DNA of 36,953 nt from contig JAFGNZ010000163.1 in the NCBI GenBank assembly GCA_016926755.1, positions 1-36,953 on the forward strand, given 5' to 3'. The DNA comes from Myxococcaceae bacterium (GTDB lineage Bacteria; Myxococcota; Myxococcia; Myxococcales; Myxococcaceae). Positions 1 through 8,440 of the stretch are shown here, one piece after another; within the stretch, counting starts at the first letter, position 1, and each line of letters starts with the position of its first letter. A program made the position numbers and the translations under genes. The notes under the pieces were generated by a model. It was given only the letters and a program-made list of their open reading frames with translations, did no database searches and had not been told where the DNA came from.

Positions 1-2
1 CG

Positions 3-2888
3 CCTGCTCCCGTGGTTGTCACGCCGGCCAACGGCTCGACGACCAGCGACAACACGCCGACGTACACGGGCACGGCGGAGGCGGGCACCCTCGTCACCAT
101 CATCGTGGACGGCGCGGCGGTGGGCACCACGACGGCGGACCCGGCTGGCAGCTGGAGCTTTACGCCGATCGCGGGCCTGTCGAACGGCCCCCACACGGTC
201 AAGGCGACGGCGGCGGACGCGGTGGGCAACACCAGCGTCGATTCCAACACCAACACCTTCACGGTGGACACCGTTGTCCCGCCGGCTCCGGTGGTCACCA
301 CGCCGGCGGATGGCTCGACCATCAACGACAACACGCCGACGTACACGGGCACGGCGGAGGCGGGCAGCACCGTCACCGTGATCGTGGACGGCACGGTGGT
401 AGGCACCACGACGGCCGATGGCGCGGGGGCCTGGAGCCTCACGCCGGCTACGGCGCTGGCGGATGGCCCGCATACGGTGAAGGCCGCGGCGACGGACACG
501 GTGGGCAACACCAGTCCCGAGTCCAACACGAACACGTTCACAGTGGACACCACGGCTCCGGCCGCCCCGGTGGTCACCGCGCCGGCGGATGGCTCGACCA
601 TCGGCGACAACACGCCGACGTACACGGGCACGGCGGAGGCGGGCAGCACCGTCACCGTGATCGTGGACGGCACGGTGGTGGGCACCACGACGGCCGATGG
701 CGCGGGGACCTGGAGCCTCGCCCCGGCCACGGCGCTGGCGGACGGGCCTCACACGGTGAGGGCCACGGCGACGGACACAGTGGGCAACGCTGGCCCCGAG
801 TCCAACACCAACGCCTTCACGGTGGACACCACGGCTGCGGCAGTCCCGGTGGTGATGACGCCGGCCAACGGCTCGACGACCAGCGACAACACGCCGACGT
901 ACACGGGCACGGCGGAGGCGGGCAGCACCGTCACCGTGATCGTGGACGGCACGGTGGCGGGCACCACGACGGCCAACGGCGCGGGGGCCTGGAGCCTCAC
1001 GCCAGCCACGGCGCTGGCGGATGGGCCCCACGCGGTGAAGGCCACGGCGACGGACACGGTGGGCAACACCAGTCCCGAGTCCAACACGAACACGTTCACA
1101 GTGGACACCACGGCTCCGGTCGCCCCGGTGGTTGTCACGCCGGCCAACGGCTCGACGACCAACGACAACACGCCGACGTACACGGGCACGGCGGAGGCGG
1201 GCAGCACCGTCACCGTGATCGTGGATGGGACGGTGGTGGGCACCACGACGGCCGATGGCGCGGGGGCTTGGAGCCTCACCCCGGCCACGGTGCTGACAGA
1301 TGGGCCTCACACGGTGAGGGCCACGGCGACGGACACGGTGGGCAACACCAGCCCCGAGTCCAGCATCAACACCTTCACGGTGGACACCACGGCTCCGGCG
1401 GCCCCGGTGGTCGCCGCGCCGGCGGATGGCTCGACCATCGGCGACAACACGCCGACGTACACGGGCACGGCGGAGGCGGGCAGCACCGTCACCGTCATCG
1501 TGGATGGGGCGGTGGTGGGCACCACGACGACCGATGGCGCGGGGGGCTGGAGCCTCACGCCGGCCACGGCGCTGGCGGATGGGCCTCACACGGTGAGGGC
1601 CACGGCGGCGGACCCGGTGGGCAACACCAGCTCGGAGTCCAACGCCAACACCTTCATGGTGGACACCACGGCTCCGGTCGCCCCAGTGGTCATCACGCCG
1701 GTTGATGGCTCGACCATCAACGACAATACGCCGGTCTACACGGGCACGGCGGAGGTGGGCAGCACCGTCGCCGTCATCGTGGATGGGGCGGTGGTGGGCA
1801 CCACGACGGCTGATGGCGCGGGGGGCTGGAGCTTCACGCCCGTCGTGGGCCTGTCGAACGGTCCCCACACGGTGATGGCAACGGCGACGGACCCGGTGGG
1901 CAACACCAGCCCCGCGTCCAACACGAACACCTTCACGGTGGACGCCACGATTCCACCGGCGCCCGTGGTGCTCACCCCGGCGAACAACTCGGTGATCAAC
2001 GACACGACGCCGACCCTCACGGGGACCGCCGAGCCGAACAACACGGTGACGATCTTCCTGGGCTCCATGGAGCTGGGCACCACCACGTCGGACGCGGGCG
2101 GCAACTGGAGCTTCACGCCGGCGACACCGCTGATGCCTGCCATGTACGACGTGAGCGCGGTAGCCACGAACCCCGTCGGCAACACCAGCGAGCGCTCCAA
2201 CATCCACCGCTTCACCATCGACATCACGGCCCCCGAGGCTCCGGTGGTGACCCGCCCCGCCAATGACTCGGTGACGAACGACTCCACGCCGACCATCACG
2301 GGCACCGCCGAGCCGCACAGCACGGTGACGGTGCGCCTCAACGACAGCGTCGTGGGCACCGCCACGGCGGATGAGGCTGGCGGGTGGAGCCTCACGCCCG
2401 CCACTCCGCTGGCGGATGGCCCCTACACCGCTGTCGCCGTCGCCGCGGACCCCGCGGGCAATACCAGCCCTGCGTCCGACTCCGTCCGCTTCACCATCGA
2501 CGCGACGCCTCCGGACACGACCATTACCGCCGGGCCCTCGGATGGCACGCTGGACACGACCGCCACGTTCGACTTCAGCGCCAACGAGGCCGGCGTGACG
2601 TACGAGTGCAGCCTCGATGGCGCCGCGTTCGCGGCGTGCTCGGATCCCGTCACCTTCCAGGAGCTGGCGGTGGGCGAGCACACCCTCCAGGTGCGCGCGC
2701 TGGACAGTGTCGGCAACATGGACGCGACTCCTTCCTCCGCCACCTGGAACATCCAGGCGCCTCCCATCGACTGGGCGCTCCTCGGCAACGGCGTGGGCTG
2801 CGCTTCCTCGGGCGCTCAGCCGTCGTCCCTGGCGATGATGGGGCTGGCGGTGCTCGCGGCGCTGGGGGTGCGCAGGCGCAGGCGGTAG
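3..2888 (+). CDS. Ig-like repeat surface protein with MYXO-CTERM tail (5' partial)
   Basis: The reading frame is open to the left edge (codons for P-A-P precede the GTG at 12), so the true start lies outside the window. The protein consists of nine tandem Big_6-like (bacterial Ig-like) repeats of 93 residues, each with a DNTPTYTGTAEAGSTVTV-like core, a W-S-x-T-P strand and a final VGNTSPESNTNTFTVD strand. A different Ig-like domain with a Cys pair (YECSLDG...AACSDP, about nt 2505-2750) follows. The C-terminus has the MYXO-CTERM layout: an invariant Cys (codon 2799-2801), a short hydrophobic helix and five terminal arginines. Proteins with this tail are known to be processed at the Cys and displayed on the myxobacterial outer surface. 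A role in adhesion or as a surface spacer is inference. No catalytic domain is visible in the part present. Confidence 0.9.
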   Translation, partial: PAPVVVTPANGSTTSDNTPTYTGTAEAGTLVTIIVDGAAVGTTTADPAGSWSFTPIAGLSNGPHTVKATAADAVGNTSVDSNTNTFTVDTVVPPAPVVTTPADGSTINDNTPTYTGTAEAGSTVTVIVDGTVVGTTTADGAGAWSLTPATALADGPHTVKAAATDTVGNTSPESNTNTFTVDTTAPAAPVVTAPADGSTIGDNTPTYTGTAEAGSTVTVIVDGTVVGTTTADGAGTWSLAPATALADGPHTVRATATDTVGNAGPESNTNAFTVDTTAAAVPVVMTPANGSTTSDNTPTYTGTAEAGSTVTVIVDGTVAGTTTANGAGAWSLTPATALADGPHAVKATATDTVGNTSPESNTNTFTVDTTAPVAPVVVTPANGSTTNDNTPTYTGTAEAGSTVTVIVDGTVVGTTTADGAGAWSLTPATVLTDGPHTVRATATDTVGNTSPESSINTFTVDTTAPAAPVVAAPADGSTIGDNTPTYTGTAEAGSTVTVIVDGAVVGTTTTDGAGGWSLTPATALADGPHTVRATAADPVGNTSSESNANTFMVDTTAPVAPVVITPVDGSTINDNTPVYTGTAEVGSTVAVIVDGAVVGTTTADGAGGWSFTPVVGLSNGPHTVMATATDPVGNTSPASNTNTFTVDATIPPAPVVLTPANNSVINDTTPTLTGTAEPNNTVTIFLGSMELGTTTSDAGGNWSFTPATPLMPAMYDVSAVATNPVGNTSERSNIHRFTIDITAPEAPVVTRPANDSVTNDSTPTITGTAEPHSTVTVRLNDSVVGTATADEAGGWSLTPATPLADGPYTAVAVAADPAGNTSPASDSVRFTIDATPPDTTITAGPSDGTLDTTATFDFSANEAGVTYECSLDGAAFAACSDPVTFQELAVGEHTLQVRALDSVGNMDATPSSATWNIQAPPIDWALLGNGVGCASSGAQPSSLAMMGLAVLAALGVRRRRR
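9..2519 (+). repeat. Nine tandem 279-bp coding repeats
   Basis: The codons of the D-N-T-P core recur at 51, 330, 609, 888, 1167, 1446, 1725, 2004 and 2283, exactly 279 bp apart each time. Units 1-7 are close to identical at the DNA level over long stretches; units 8 and 9 have diverged (DTTPTLTGTAEPNN and DSTPTITGTAEPHS). Strict length with no indels fits 93-residue domains spread by unequal crossover. The array probably continues to the left of the window. Confidence 0.95.
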
Positions 2889-2974
2889 GCACGAGCGAGC
2901 AGCCATGGGGGCCCCCCTGGGCACGGGCAGGGCGCCCCTGGCCTGATCGCCCTCCCTGGAGCCGGGGCGGGAGG

Positions 2975-3006
2975 ATGCACACCTCTGGAGTGATGGAGGT
3001 GTGCAT
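2975..3006 (+). promoter_or_regulatory. Perfect 11-bp inverted repeat covering a ribosome site and start codon
   Basis: ATGCACACCTC (2975-2985) and GAGGTGTGCAT (2996-3006) are exact reverse complements separated by 10 bases. The right arm contains most of the GGAGG ribosome site (2995-2999) and the first two bases of the ATG at 3005. In RNA this hairpin would hide the start region; in DNA it could be a dyad operator. No U-tract follows, so it does not look like an intrinsic terminator of the upstream gene. Confidence 0.6.
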
Positions 3007-3577
3007 GTCGATGCGTTGGGAACCGCCGCGCCCCGCCCAGGCAAGGGGAGGCTGGAGCGCCAGGTGGGCGTGGACGCTCGCGGTGCTGGGGCTGCTGGGG
3101 GCGCTCGTGCTCCCGAGCCGGGCGGGAGCGCTGCCTGGGCCCGGCGAGCAGGTGCCCTCCTTCGTGGCGAAGGATCTGCTCGACCAGCCCCACGCGAGCC
3201 AGGAGTGGAGAGGCCGGCGGACGCTGCTCGTCGTGATGACCGAGCAGCACGCCGGAGACGAGATGCGGCGGTGGTTCGACACGGCCGCCACCCGGGTACC
3301 GGAGGACGTCCACCGCGCCTCCATCATCTCGCTCGGCCTCCCGTTCTATGTGAGCACCGGGATGGTGCGCGGGCGAGCCAGGCAGCAGGTGCCGCGGCAG
3401 TTCTGGAGCGACACCTGGCTGGACAAGAACGGGAAGATGGCGAAGCTGCTGGGGCTGGCGACGAGCCGGGAGCCCTACGTCCTGGTCCTGGATGAGCGTG
3501 GCACGGTGGTGGCCAGCGTGCATGGCACGGTGGACGCTCCGGACGCTGGGGCCATCTGGGATGCGCTGTCCAGGTGA
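3005..3577 (+). CDS. Exported thioredoxin-fold protein without cysteines
   Basis: The 190-residue protein starts at ATG 3005, five bases after GGAGG; an in-frame ATG at 2975 is the alternative. Residues about 20-40 form a signal peptide (WTLAVLGLLGALVLPSRAGA) with an A-x-A-like cleavage site. The mature part resembles a redoxin/TlpA- or YtfJ-like thioredoxin fold: GEQVPSFVAKDLLDQ strand, a hydrophobic strand RTLLVVMTEQ where a CxxC would normally follow, and a late strand PYVLVLDERGTVVASVHG. There is no cysteine in the protein, so it cannot be a classical thiol oxidoreductase; a binding or structural role in the periplasm is inferred. The next gene begins 14 bases after its stop, suggesting co-transcription. 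Confidence 0.7.
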   Translation: MSMRWEPPRPAQARGGWSARWAWTLAVLGLLGALVLPSRAGALPGPGEQVPSFVAKDLLDQPHASQEWRGRRTLLVVMTEQHAGDEMRRWFDTAATRVPEDVHRASIISLGLPFYVSTGMVRGRARQQVPRQFWSDTWLDKNGKMAKLLGLATSREPYVLVLDERGTVVASVHGTVDAPDAGAIWDALSR

Positions 3578-3591
3578 TGTAGAGACAGGGA

Positions 3592-4038
3592 ATGGCTGAC
3601 AAGCGCCGTTTTGATCTCTTCGCCCAGTTCATCGTCGAGCGCTTTCCCGCCCCCCGCATCTTCGACATCGCGGGTGGCCAGGGCCGCCTGAACGAGGCGC
3701 TGACGAAGCTGGGCCGGCAGGTCACCACCTTCGACCTGCGCCACAAACACCTGCCCGTGCAGTTCGCGCAGCGTGCGTTCACCCTGGACGAGCCATGCGA
3801 GGCGGAGCTGCTCGTGGGCATGCACCCGGACGGCGCGACGCGGATCATCATCGAATACGCGGCCAGGCACCGGCTGCCCTTCGCGGTGGTCCCGTGCTGC
3901 TCCGACAACAGCATGCCGTACAAGCCGTGGATGCGGCACCTGGCGGAGCTGGCGCGTGAGCGCGGCTTCACCCAGGTGGAGGAGCACTCCCTGCCCATGG
4001 AGGGCCGTGCCCGCGTCATCCTGGGGGCGTTCAGTTGA
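3592..4038 (+). CDS. Small SAM-dependent methyltransferase-like protein
   Basis: The 148-residue protein has an N-terminal Rossmann signature, FDIAGGQGRLNEAL (about residues 23-36), which matches motif I of class I SAM methyltransferases. A second strand, VTTFDLRHKH, follows, and VVPCCSDN lies where the motif IV/catalytic loop would be. At 148 residues it is shorter than most class I enzymes and may be a minimal fold or a partner subunit. The VPCC segment is seen in methyltransferases acting on RNA or protein, but the substrate cannot be read from sequence. The ATG at 3592 follows an AGGG ribosome site. Its last 8 bases overlap the converging mannosyltransferase gene. Confidence 0.65.
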   Translation: MADKRRFDLFAQFIVERFPAPRIFDIAGGQGRLNEALTKLGRQVTTFDLRHKHLPVQFAQRAFTLDEPCEAELLVGMHPDGATRIIIEYAARHRLPFAVVPCCSDNSMPYKPWMRHLAELARERGFTQVEEHSLPMEGRARVILGAFS

Positions 4039-5122
4039 TGTTGGACCAGTGCGCGAAGAGGTAGAGGAACAGGCCCTGCAAGAGGGCGCTCGCGCAGACG
4101 GCGGGCAGCAGCAGCAGGGGGCGCCGGGCCAGCCAGGCCCCGAGCGGGAGGAACGCGGGCCAGCACGACGCGCTATAGCGGCCCAGCCCGGCCAGCCCCA
4201 CCGTCCAGACGGTGAGCATCAGCCCGAGCGCGAACGCCGCGAGGACGCGCCAGCGGGGCTCTCGCAGCAGCAGCGCCGTGCCCACGCCGGGGACCAGGGA
4301 GAAGAGGAGGTAGAGGGAGATCTCGAGGGGGGGCTCCTTGCCGCGGGCGAGATCTCCCAGCCCGAACCACGCCAGCTCCCCCCAGCCCTCCGCGCGGTGC
4401 GTCCACCAGGCGAACGGCTCTCCGCGGGTGAGGTGCAGGTAGAGCAGGTAGAGCGAGGCGAGCCCGAAGGGGAGCAGGAGCCCGAGGAAGGCGGGGTGCA
4501 GCAGGAAGCGGCGGGGGTGGAGGCCTCGCTCCCGCACCTGCGCGGCGAGCAGGGACAGCCCCGCGACGATCGTGAGGTGTCGGGCGAGCACGCCGAGCCC
4601 CAGGATCGCCCCCGCCGCCACGTGCCGCCCTCGCAGGGCGAGGAACACGGCCAGGGCGCTGGTGAGCACCATGAGCGACTCGGGGTAGCCGGCCGCCTGG
4701 AAGAAGGCGAAGGGGAAGGCGGCGAAGAGGATCAGCCCGGCGCGGGCCACCTCCTCGCCCTCGGTCTCCAGGAAGACGCGGTACACGGCCAGCAGCGCGC
4801 CCAGCCCGGCGAGGTTCGCCAGGAGCACGAGCGAGAAGGGGACGGACAGCCCGGTGAGGAGCGACAGCCCCTTTCCCAGCAGCGGGAACAGCGGGAAGAA
4901 GTTGGTCCAGAACGGCTCGCGGTAGCCCTCGAGCGCGATGTGCGTGTAGTACAGGCAGTCCCACCGGCAGAGCCCGCCGAGCGAGGGCACCTGGAGCAGG
5001 GGGGGGCCCTCGAAGTGGAGCTGGGGATCCATGCGCAGCGACCAGCTCGTGAAGGCGAGGATGGCGGCGCGGGTGAAGAGGAACGTCGCCACGGGGAACG
5101 CGGCCCAGCGCAGGCGGCTCAT
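4031..5122 (-). CDS. PIG-V-like mannosyltransferase (GT-C membrane glycosyltransferase)
   Basis: The 363-residue polytopic membrane protein has about eight to ten hydrophobic helices. After the first helix there is the luminal/periplasmic loop signature CRWDCLYYTHIALEGY, equivalent to the W-D motif of PIG-V-type lipid-linked mannosyltransferases, and then FPLFPLLGKGLS. These enzymes transfer mannose from a polyprenyl-phosphate donor to an acceptor outside the cytoplasmic membrane; the acceptor here is unknown. The start is ATG at 5122, which overlaps the stop of the upstream gene in an ATGA arrangement, so the two are translationally coupled. A long open extension to 5239 lies inside the upstream gene and was discarded. 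The 3' end overlaps the converging methyltransferase-like gene by 8 bp. Confidence 0.75.
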   Translation of the reverse strand: MSRLRWAAFPVATFLFTRAAILAFTSWSLRMDPQLHFEGPPLLQVPSLGGLCRWDCLYYTHIALEGYREPFWTNFFPLFPLLGKGLSLLTGLSVPFSLVLLANLAGLGALLAVYRVFLETEGEEVARAGLILFAAFPFAFFQAAGYPESLMVLTSALAVFLALRGRHVAAGAILGLGVLARHLTIVAGLSLLAAQVRERGLHPRRFLLHPAFLGLLLPFGLASLYLLYLHLTRGEPFAWWTHRAEGWGELAWFGLGDLARGKEPPLEISLYLLFSLVPGVGTALLLREPRWRVLAAFALGLMLTVWTVGLAGLGRYSASCWPAFLPLGAWLARRPLLLLPAVCASALLQGLFLYLFAHWSNIN

Positions 5123-6588
5123 GGGCGCTCCCGCTTCAGCAGCGTGCAGTCTTCCCGCTCCGGCTCGGCGATCTTCACCCAGCCGCCCTCTCGCAGCAGC
5201 AGCTCCGGCAGGGCGCGGCCGGGGCCCGTCCGGTTCCACAGCACATAGTCGGGCGAGTACCGGGCCAGCGCCTCACGCCAGCCCGGCAGCGCGTAGACGA
5301 ACGTGTCGTAGTCGTCGTGGATCTGCTGGGGGAAGGGATCATTCCGGCTGTCGATGAAGACCTTGTACTCGGGGCCGGCGAAGTAGGAGAGGGCGCCGCC
5401 CATGATGAAGCGGTTGAGCACCTTGCCCGGGGGGAGCGACTTCAGCGCGTCGAAGCAGGCCAGGGGGAAGCGACCGGGGTAGAGCTTCTCTCGGACGGGG
5501 GCGGGGTGGAGCGCCGCGGCCACGCCGATGGCGGCGAGCACCAGGAAGGGCCAGGCCGTTCCCCCCGCACGCTGGATCCAGGCCGAGCTCCATCTCTCCA
5601 TCCGCCGGAATGCGCCGCGCACGGCGTCAGGGAGCGCCGAGGGTGCGAGGCGGTGGTGGTGCTCGGCGACGAAGACGGCCAGGAGCAGGGCGGCGAAGGG
5701 CGCGTGCCGCTGGGCACCCAGGGAGGCCACCGTCAGCCCGAGGGCGGGCAGCAGGATGGCCCAGGTCCGCGAGCGGGCGCCGCCGCAGACGAAGGCCGCC
5801 AGGAAGGCGAAGGCCAGGAAGTAGCGGGCCCAGCGAAGGGTCAGATCGAGCGGCTGCCACTCCTCCAGCGTCCCGGTGGAGGAGAGGACCGAGTGCAGGA
5901 TGGGGTAGAGGTAGATGCTCGGGCCGCTGGGGGAGAGCGCCGAGGCGAGGTAGGCGAGCGCGGCCGCTCCCAGGGCCAGGGCGCAGCGGCGGCGGTGGGC
6001 GGCGTCTCCGCCATCGAGGAGCGCGCCGACGGCGGTGGAGCCGAGCAGGGCGGGGCCGAGGATCCAGCTCCCGTGCAGGTTGGCCCATAGGGCACAGAGG
6101 GGGAGGAGCGCCCAGGGCGCGCGCTGGCTGCCGCGGCGCCACGCCTGGGTGAGCAGCAGGGCAAGGGCGAAGAGGACGTGGCCCAGGTGGTACGGCCGCT
6201 CCTGGTACCAGGTGAAGGCCTGGGACACGAGCGTGAGGGCGAGCACGCCCAGCTCCACCAGCCCTGGAGCGGAGGACGCGGAGCGGATGGCGCGCCAGCC
6301 GAGCAGGATGAAGGCCGCGACGAGGGTGGCGGTGAGCAGCTCGGGGCCGGCGGCGCCGAAGACGCGCAGGGAGAGCTCGGCCAGGATGCCGAAGCCCCAC
6401 TCATGGGGAACCCACCCCGCGGTGCCGGTGACGCTGAACGGATCCTGGCGGGTGAAGCCGTGTGTGAGGATCCACCGCGCCCCGGCGAGGTGGAAGAAGA
6501 GATCGTAGTTCTTCAGCGGCGACAGGGCGATGGGCACTGCCACCAGGAGCGCCAGCACCGCCGCCGGGCCGGGGAGGAGTCTTCTCAC
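5119..6588 (-). CDS. Polytopic membrane protein, GT-C glycosyltransferase-like
   Basis: The 489-residue protein has about ten hydrophobic helices. The first outside loop reads NYDLFFHLAGARWILTHG, then DPFSVTGTAGWVPHEWG. The acidic residue after helix 1 and the D-P-F-S...W...E-W pattern are typical of bacterial GT-C-like membrane glycosyltransferases of poorly known substrate. A soluble C-terminal part (FIMGGALSYFAGPEYKVFIDSRND) is probably extracytoplasmic. The start is uncertain: GTG 6588 gives a standard N-terminus before the first helix, while a TTG at 6618 would add ten residues; neither has a strong ribosome site. Coupling to the PIG-V-like gene downstream (4-bp overlap) suggests that both act on the same envelope glycan or glycolipid. 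Confidence 0.65.
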   Translation of the reverse strand: MRRLLPGPAAVLALLVAVPIALSPLKNYDLFFHLAGARWILTHGFTRQDPFSVTGTAGWVPHEWGFGILAELSLRVFGAAGPELLTATLVAAFILLGWRAIRSASSAPGLVELGVLALTLVSQAFTWYQERPYHLGHVLFALALLLTQAWRRGSQRAPWALLPLCALWANLHGSWILGPALLGSTAVGALLDGGDAAHRRRCALALGAAALAYLASALSPSGPSIYLYPILHSVLSSTGTLEEWQPLDLTLRWARYFLAFAFLAAFVCGGARSRTWAILLPALGLTVASLGAQRHAPFAALLLAVFVAEHHHRLAPSALPDAVRGAFRRMERWSSAWIQRAGGTAWPFLVLAAIGVAAALHPAPVREKLYPGRFPLACFDALKSLPPGKVLNRFIMGGALSYFAGPEYKVFIDSRNDPFPQQIHDDYDTFVYALPGWREALARYSPDYVLWNRTGPGRALPELLLREGGWVKIAEPEREDCTLLKRERP

Positions 6589-6698
6589 AAGGAGGCAGTC
6601 TAACCGGGGTTCTCGCAAGGCCCGCTTGCATCTCCACGCCGCCGCCTGTTGAGTCTGCTCCGGCTGGACCGGCCGAGGCCGGGACGCCGAGAGGGCCC

Positions 6699-7622
6699 AT
6701 GGTACCGCAGAAGATCACCGTCCCCCGAGAGGCCGCTGGAGAGCGGCTCGACAAGCACCTCTCGAAGCATGTGCCGGGCCTCTCGCTGGAGCGGGCCCGC
6801 ACGCTCATCGAGCACGGGCAGGTGCGCATCCGCGGGAAGAAGTGCCAGCCGAGTCGCAAGCTCTGGGGCGGGGAGGAGATCGAGCTGGATCGGCCTCCGC
6901 CGCGCGCCCCCCCGCGGCGCTCCGTGGAGGGGCCCGCCCTCCCCGTGCTCTACGATGACGAGGCGATGGTCATCGTGAACAAGCCCCCCGGGCTCGTGGT
7001 GGAGCCGGGCGGCTCGGAGCCCTCGGTGGTGGAGCTGCTCGCGGCACGGCTGCCCCCCTTCGATGTCGAGGGCGTCGCGCAGCCCGGCGTGGTGCACCGG
7101 CTGGATCGGGAGACGAGCGGCTGCCTCGTGCTCGCTCGCACCGACGAGGCCGTGGCGGCGCTGGACCGCGCCTTCCAGGAGAAGCACGTGGACAAGCGCT
7201 ACTGGACGCTCGTGCTGGGCGAGGCGCCCGAGCAGGGGCGGCTGGAGGGCCCCTACGGCCGCGACCCGAAGGATCCTCGGAAGTTCACCACGCGCGTGCG
7301 GTCCGCCCGCCGTGCGGCGCTCTCCTTCGAGGTGCGGGAGCGGCTCCGAGGCGCCACGCTGCTGGAGGTGCGGCTCGAGACGGGCCGCACCCACCAGATC
7401 CGCGTCCAGCTCTCCGAGGCAGGACTCCCCGTGATCGGAGATGCCCTCTACGGCCCCGCGGAGACGCGCGCGCACCCAGCCGCGCAGGCGCTGGGGCGGC
7501 AGGCGCTGCATGCGGTTCGCCTCTCGCTGCCACGCCCCTCCACGGGGGAGCTCGTGCGCGCCGAGGCCCCCTTGCCCGAGGACTTTCTGCGCGCCCTGGC
7601 GCTGCTGCGATCACTCCCATGA
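6699..7622 (+). CDS. RluA-family pseudouridine synthase
   Basis: The 307-residue protein has an N-terminal S4 RNA-binding domain (about residues 12-70: ERLDKHLSKHVPGLSLERAR...GQVRIRG). The RluA-type catalytic domain carries the family signature GVVHRLDRETSGCLVLART (about residues 129-147), whose Asp is the nucleophile that isomerises uridine to pseudouridine. The downstream motifs KRYWTLVLG and ETGRTHQIRVQL are also intact. S4 plus RluA domains match RluC/RluD-type rRNA enzymes and their paralogues; the exact target uridine cannot be told. It is divergent from the membrane protein gene on its left, with about 110 bp between starts. The ATG at 6699 follows a GAGAGGG ribosome site. Confidence 0.92.
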   Translation: MVPQKITVPREAAGERLDKHLSKHVPGLSLERARTLIEHGQVRIRGKKCQPSRKLWGGEEIELDRPPPRAPPRRSVEGPALPVLYDDEAMVIVNKPPGLVVEPGGSEPSVVELLAARLPPFDVEGVAQPGVVHRLDRETSGCLVLARTDEAVAALDRAFQEKHVDKRYWTLVLGEAPEQGRLEGPYGRDPKDPRKFTTRVRSARRAALSFEVRERLRGATLLEVRLETGRTHQIRVQLSEAGLPVIGDALYGPAETRAHPAAQALGRQALHAVRLSLPRPSTGELVRAEAPLPEDFLRALALLRSLP

Positions 7623-7654
7623 AGGCTCACCCCCTCATGAAGCGGCTCTGGAGC

Positions 7655-7665
7655 AAGGTTACAGG
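7655..7665 (-). promoter_or_regulatory. CCTGTAACCTT element, inverted copy upstream of the sigma gene
   Basis: The minus strand here reads CCTGTAACCTT, identical to the plus-strand sequence at 8436-8446 between the sigma and kinase genes. The two 11-mers therefore flank the sigma gene as an inverted pair. The copy lies 54 bases before the sigma ATG. A CGTC tetramer at 7686-7689, a common ECF minus-10 core, lies between. This may be part of an autoregulatory promoter or operator; the role is inferred. Confidence 0.35.
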
Positions 7666-7718
7666 GTCGCGCCGGGGAGCCCGGGCGTCTACAGTCCGGC
7701 CCACTTCAAGGAGGGGAG

Positions 7719-8429
7719 ATGTCTCGCCGGTTCGAGACGACGCGCTGGAGCCTGATCCTCACCGCCCGTCAGGGCACGACACCCGAGGCGCGCGAGGCTC
7801 TGTCCGCGCTATGCGAGATCTACTGGTACCCGCTGTATGCCTTCATCCGGCGAAAGGGGCATGCCGCCGAAGATGCGAGCGATCGGGTCCAGGGCTTCTT
7901 CGCCCGGCTGCTGGAGAAGAACCAGATCGCCGTCGCCGATCGCCAGCGTGGCCGGTTCCGTTCCTGGCTGCTGGCTTCATTGCAGCACTACCTCGCCAAT
8001 GAGTGGGATCGCGAGAGCGCCCTCAAGCGGGGTGGGGGCCAGCTCCTGGTTCCCCTCGACGCCACGGCCGCGGAGGACCAGTACCGCATCGAGCCCTCGC
8101 ATGAGCTCACGCCCGAGCGCCTCTTCGAGCGCCGCTGGGCGCTGGCGCTCCTGGAGCGCGTGCTGAACCTGCTCCGCGACGAGTGCACCCGCGCCGGGAA
8201 GGGGCCGTTGTTCGGCCAGCTGAAGGACAACCTTGCGGGCGAAGGGAGTGAAGCCTCCTATCAACAGCTCGCCGCCGCGCTGGGCTCTACTCCCGGCGCG
8301 GTGAAGGTGGCCGCCCACCGCCTGCGCCGCCGGTACCGCGAGCTGCTTCGCGAGGAGATCGCCCAGACTGTCAGCGGCCCCGAGGACATCGATGACGAAC
8401 TGCGGAGGCTGCTGGAGGCCTTGGGGTAG
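7719..8429 (+). CDS. ECF-type RNA polymerase sigma factor (kinase-associated)
   Basis: The 236-residue protein begins [15 protein letters not shown], the hallmark N-terminus of a large ECF-like group found next to Ser/Thr kinases in myxobacteria, acidobacteria and planctomycetes. Region 2 covers about residues 20-95 ([27 protein letters not shown], then [21 protein letters not shown]). Region 4 covers about residues 150-215, with the helix-turn-helix [20 protein letters not shown] and [14 protein letters not shown] after it. It directs RNA polymerase to a small set of promoters, probably including that of the neighbouring kinase. ATG 7719 follows a strong AAGGAGGGG site. No anti-sigma gene is adjacent; control by the downstream receptor kinase is the likely alternative. 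Confidence 0.88.
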   Translation: MSRRFETTRWSLILTARQGTTPEAREALSALCEIYWYPLYAFIRRKGHAAEDASDRVQGFFARLLEKNQIAVADRQRGRFRSWLLASLQHYLANEWDRESALKRGGGQLLVPLDATAAEDQYRIEPSHELTPERLFERRWALALLERVLNLLRDECTRAGKGPLFGQLKDNLAGEGSEASYQQLAAALGSTPGAVKVAAHRLRRRYRELLREEIAQTVSGPEDIDDELRRLLEALG

Positions 8430-8440
8430 TATGCCCCTGT

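Noticed and set aside
749-1288. Antisense frames in the Ig repeat region
   Set aside because: They repeat with the 279-bp period of the real gene and have no start signals.
1200-2505. Separate short genes inside the Ig-like protein
   Set aside because: The plus-strand alternative frames are His/Gly- or Arg-rich shadows of the repeats.
9-2519. CRISPR-like or satellite array
   Set aside because: The repeats are 279 bp, in frame and encode Ig domains with a sorting tail downstream.
2889-2974. Intrinsic terminator after the surface protein gene
   Set aside because: The region is GC-rich but no hairpin followed by a T-tract was found; the hairpin further on overlaps a start codon instead.
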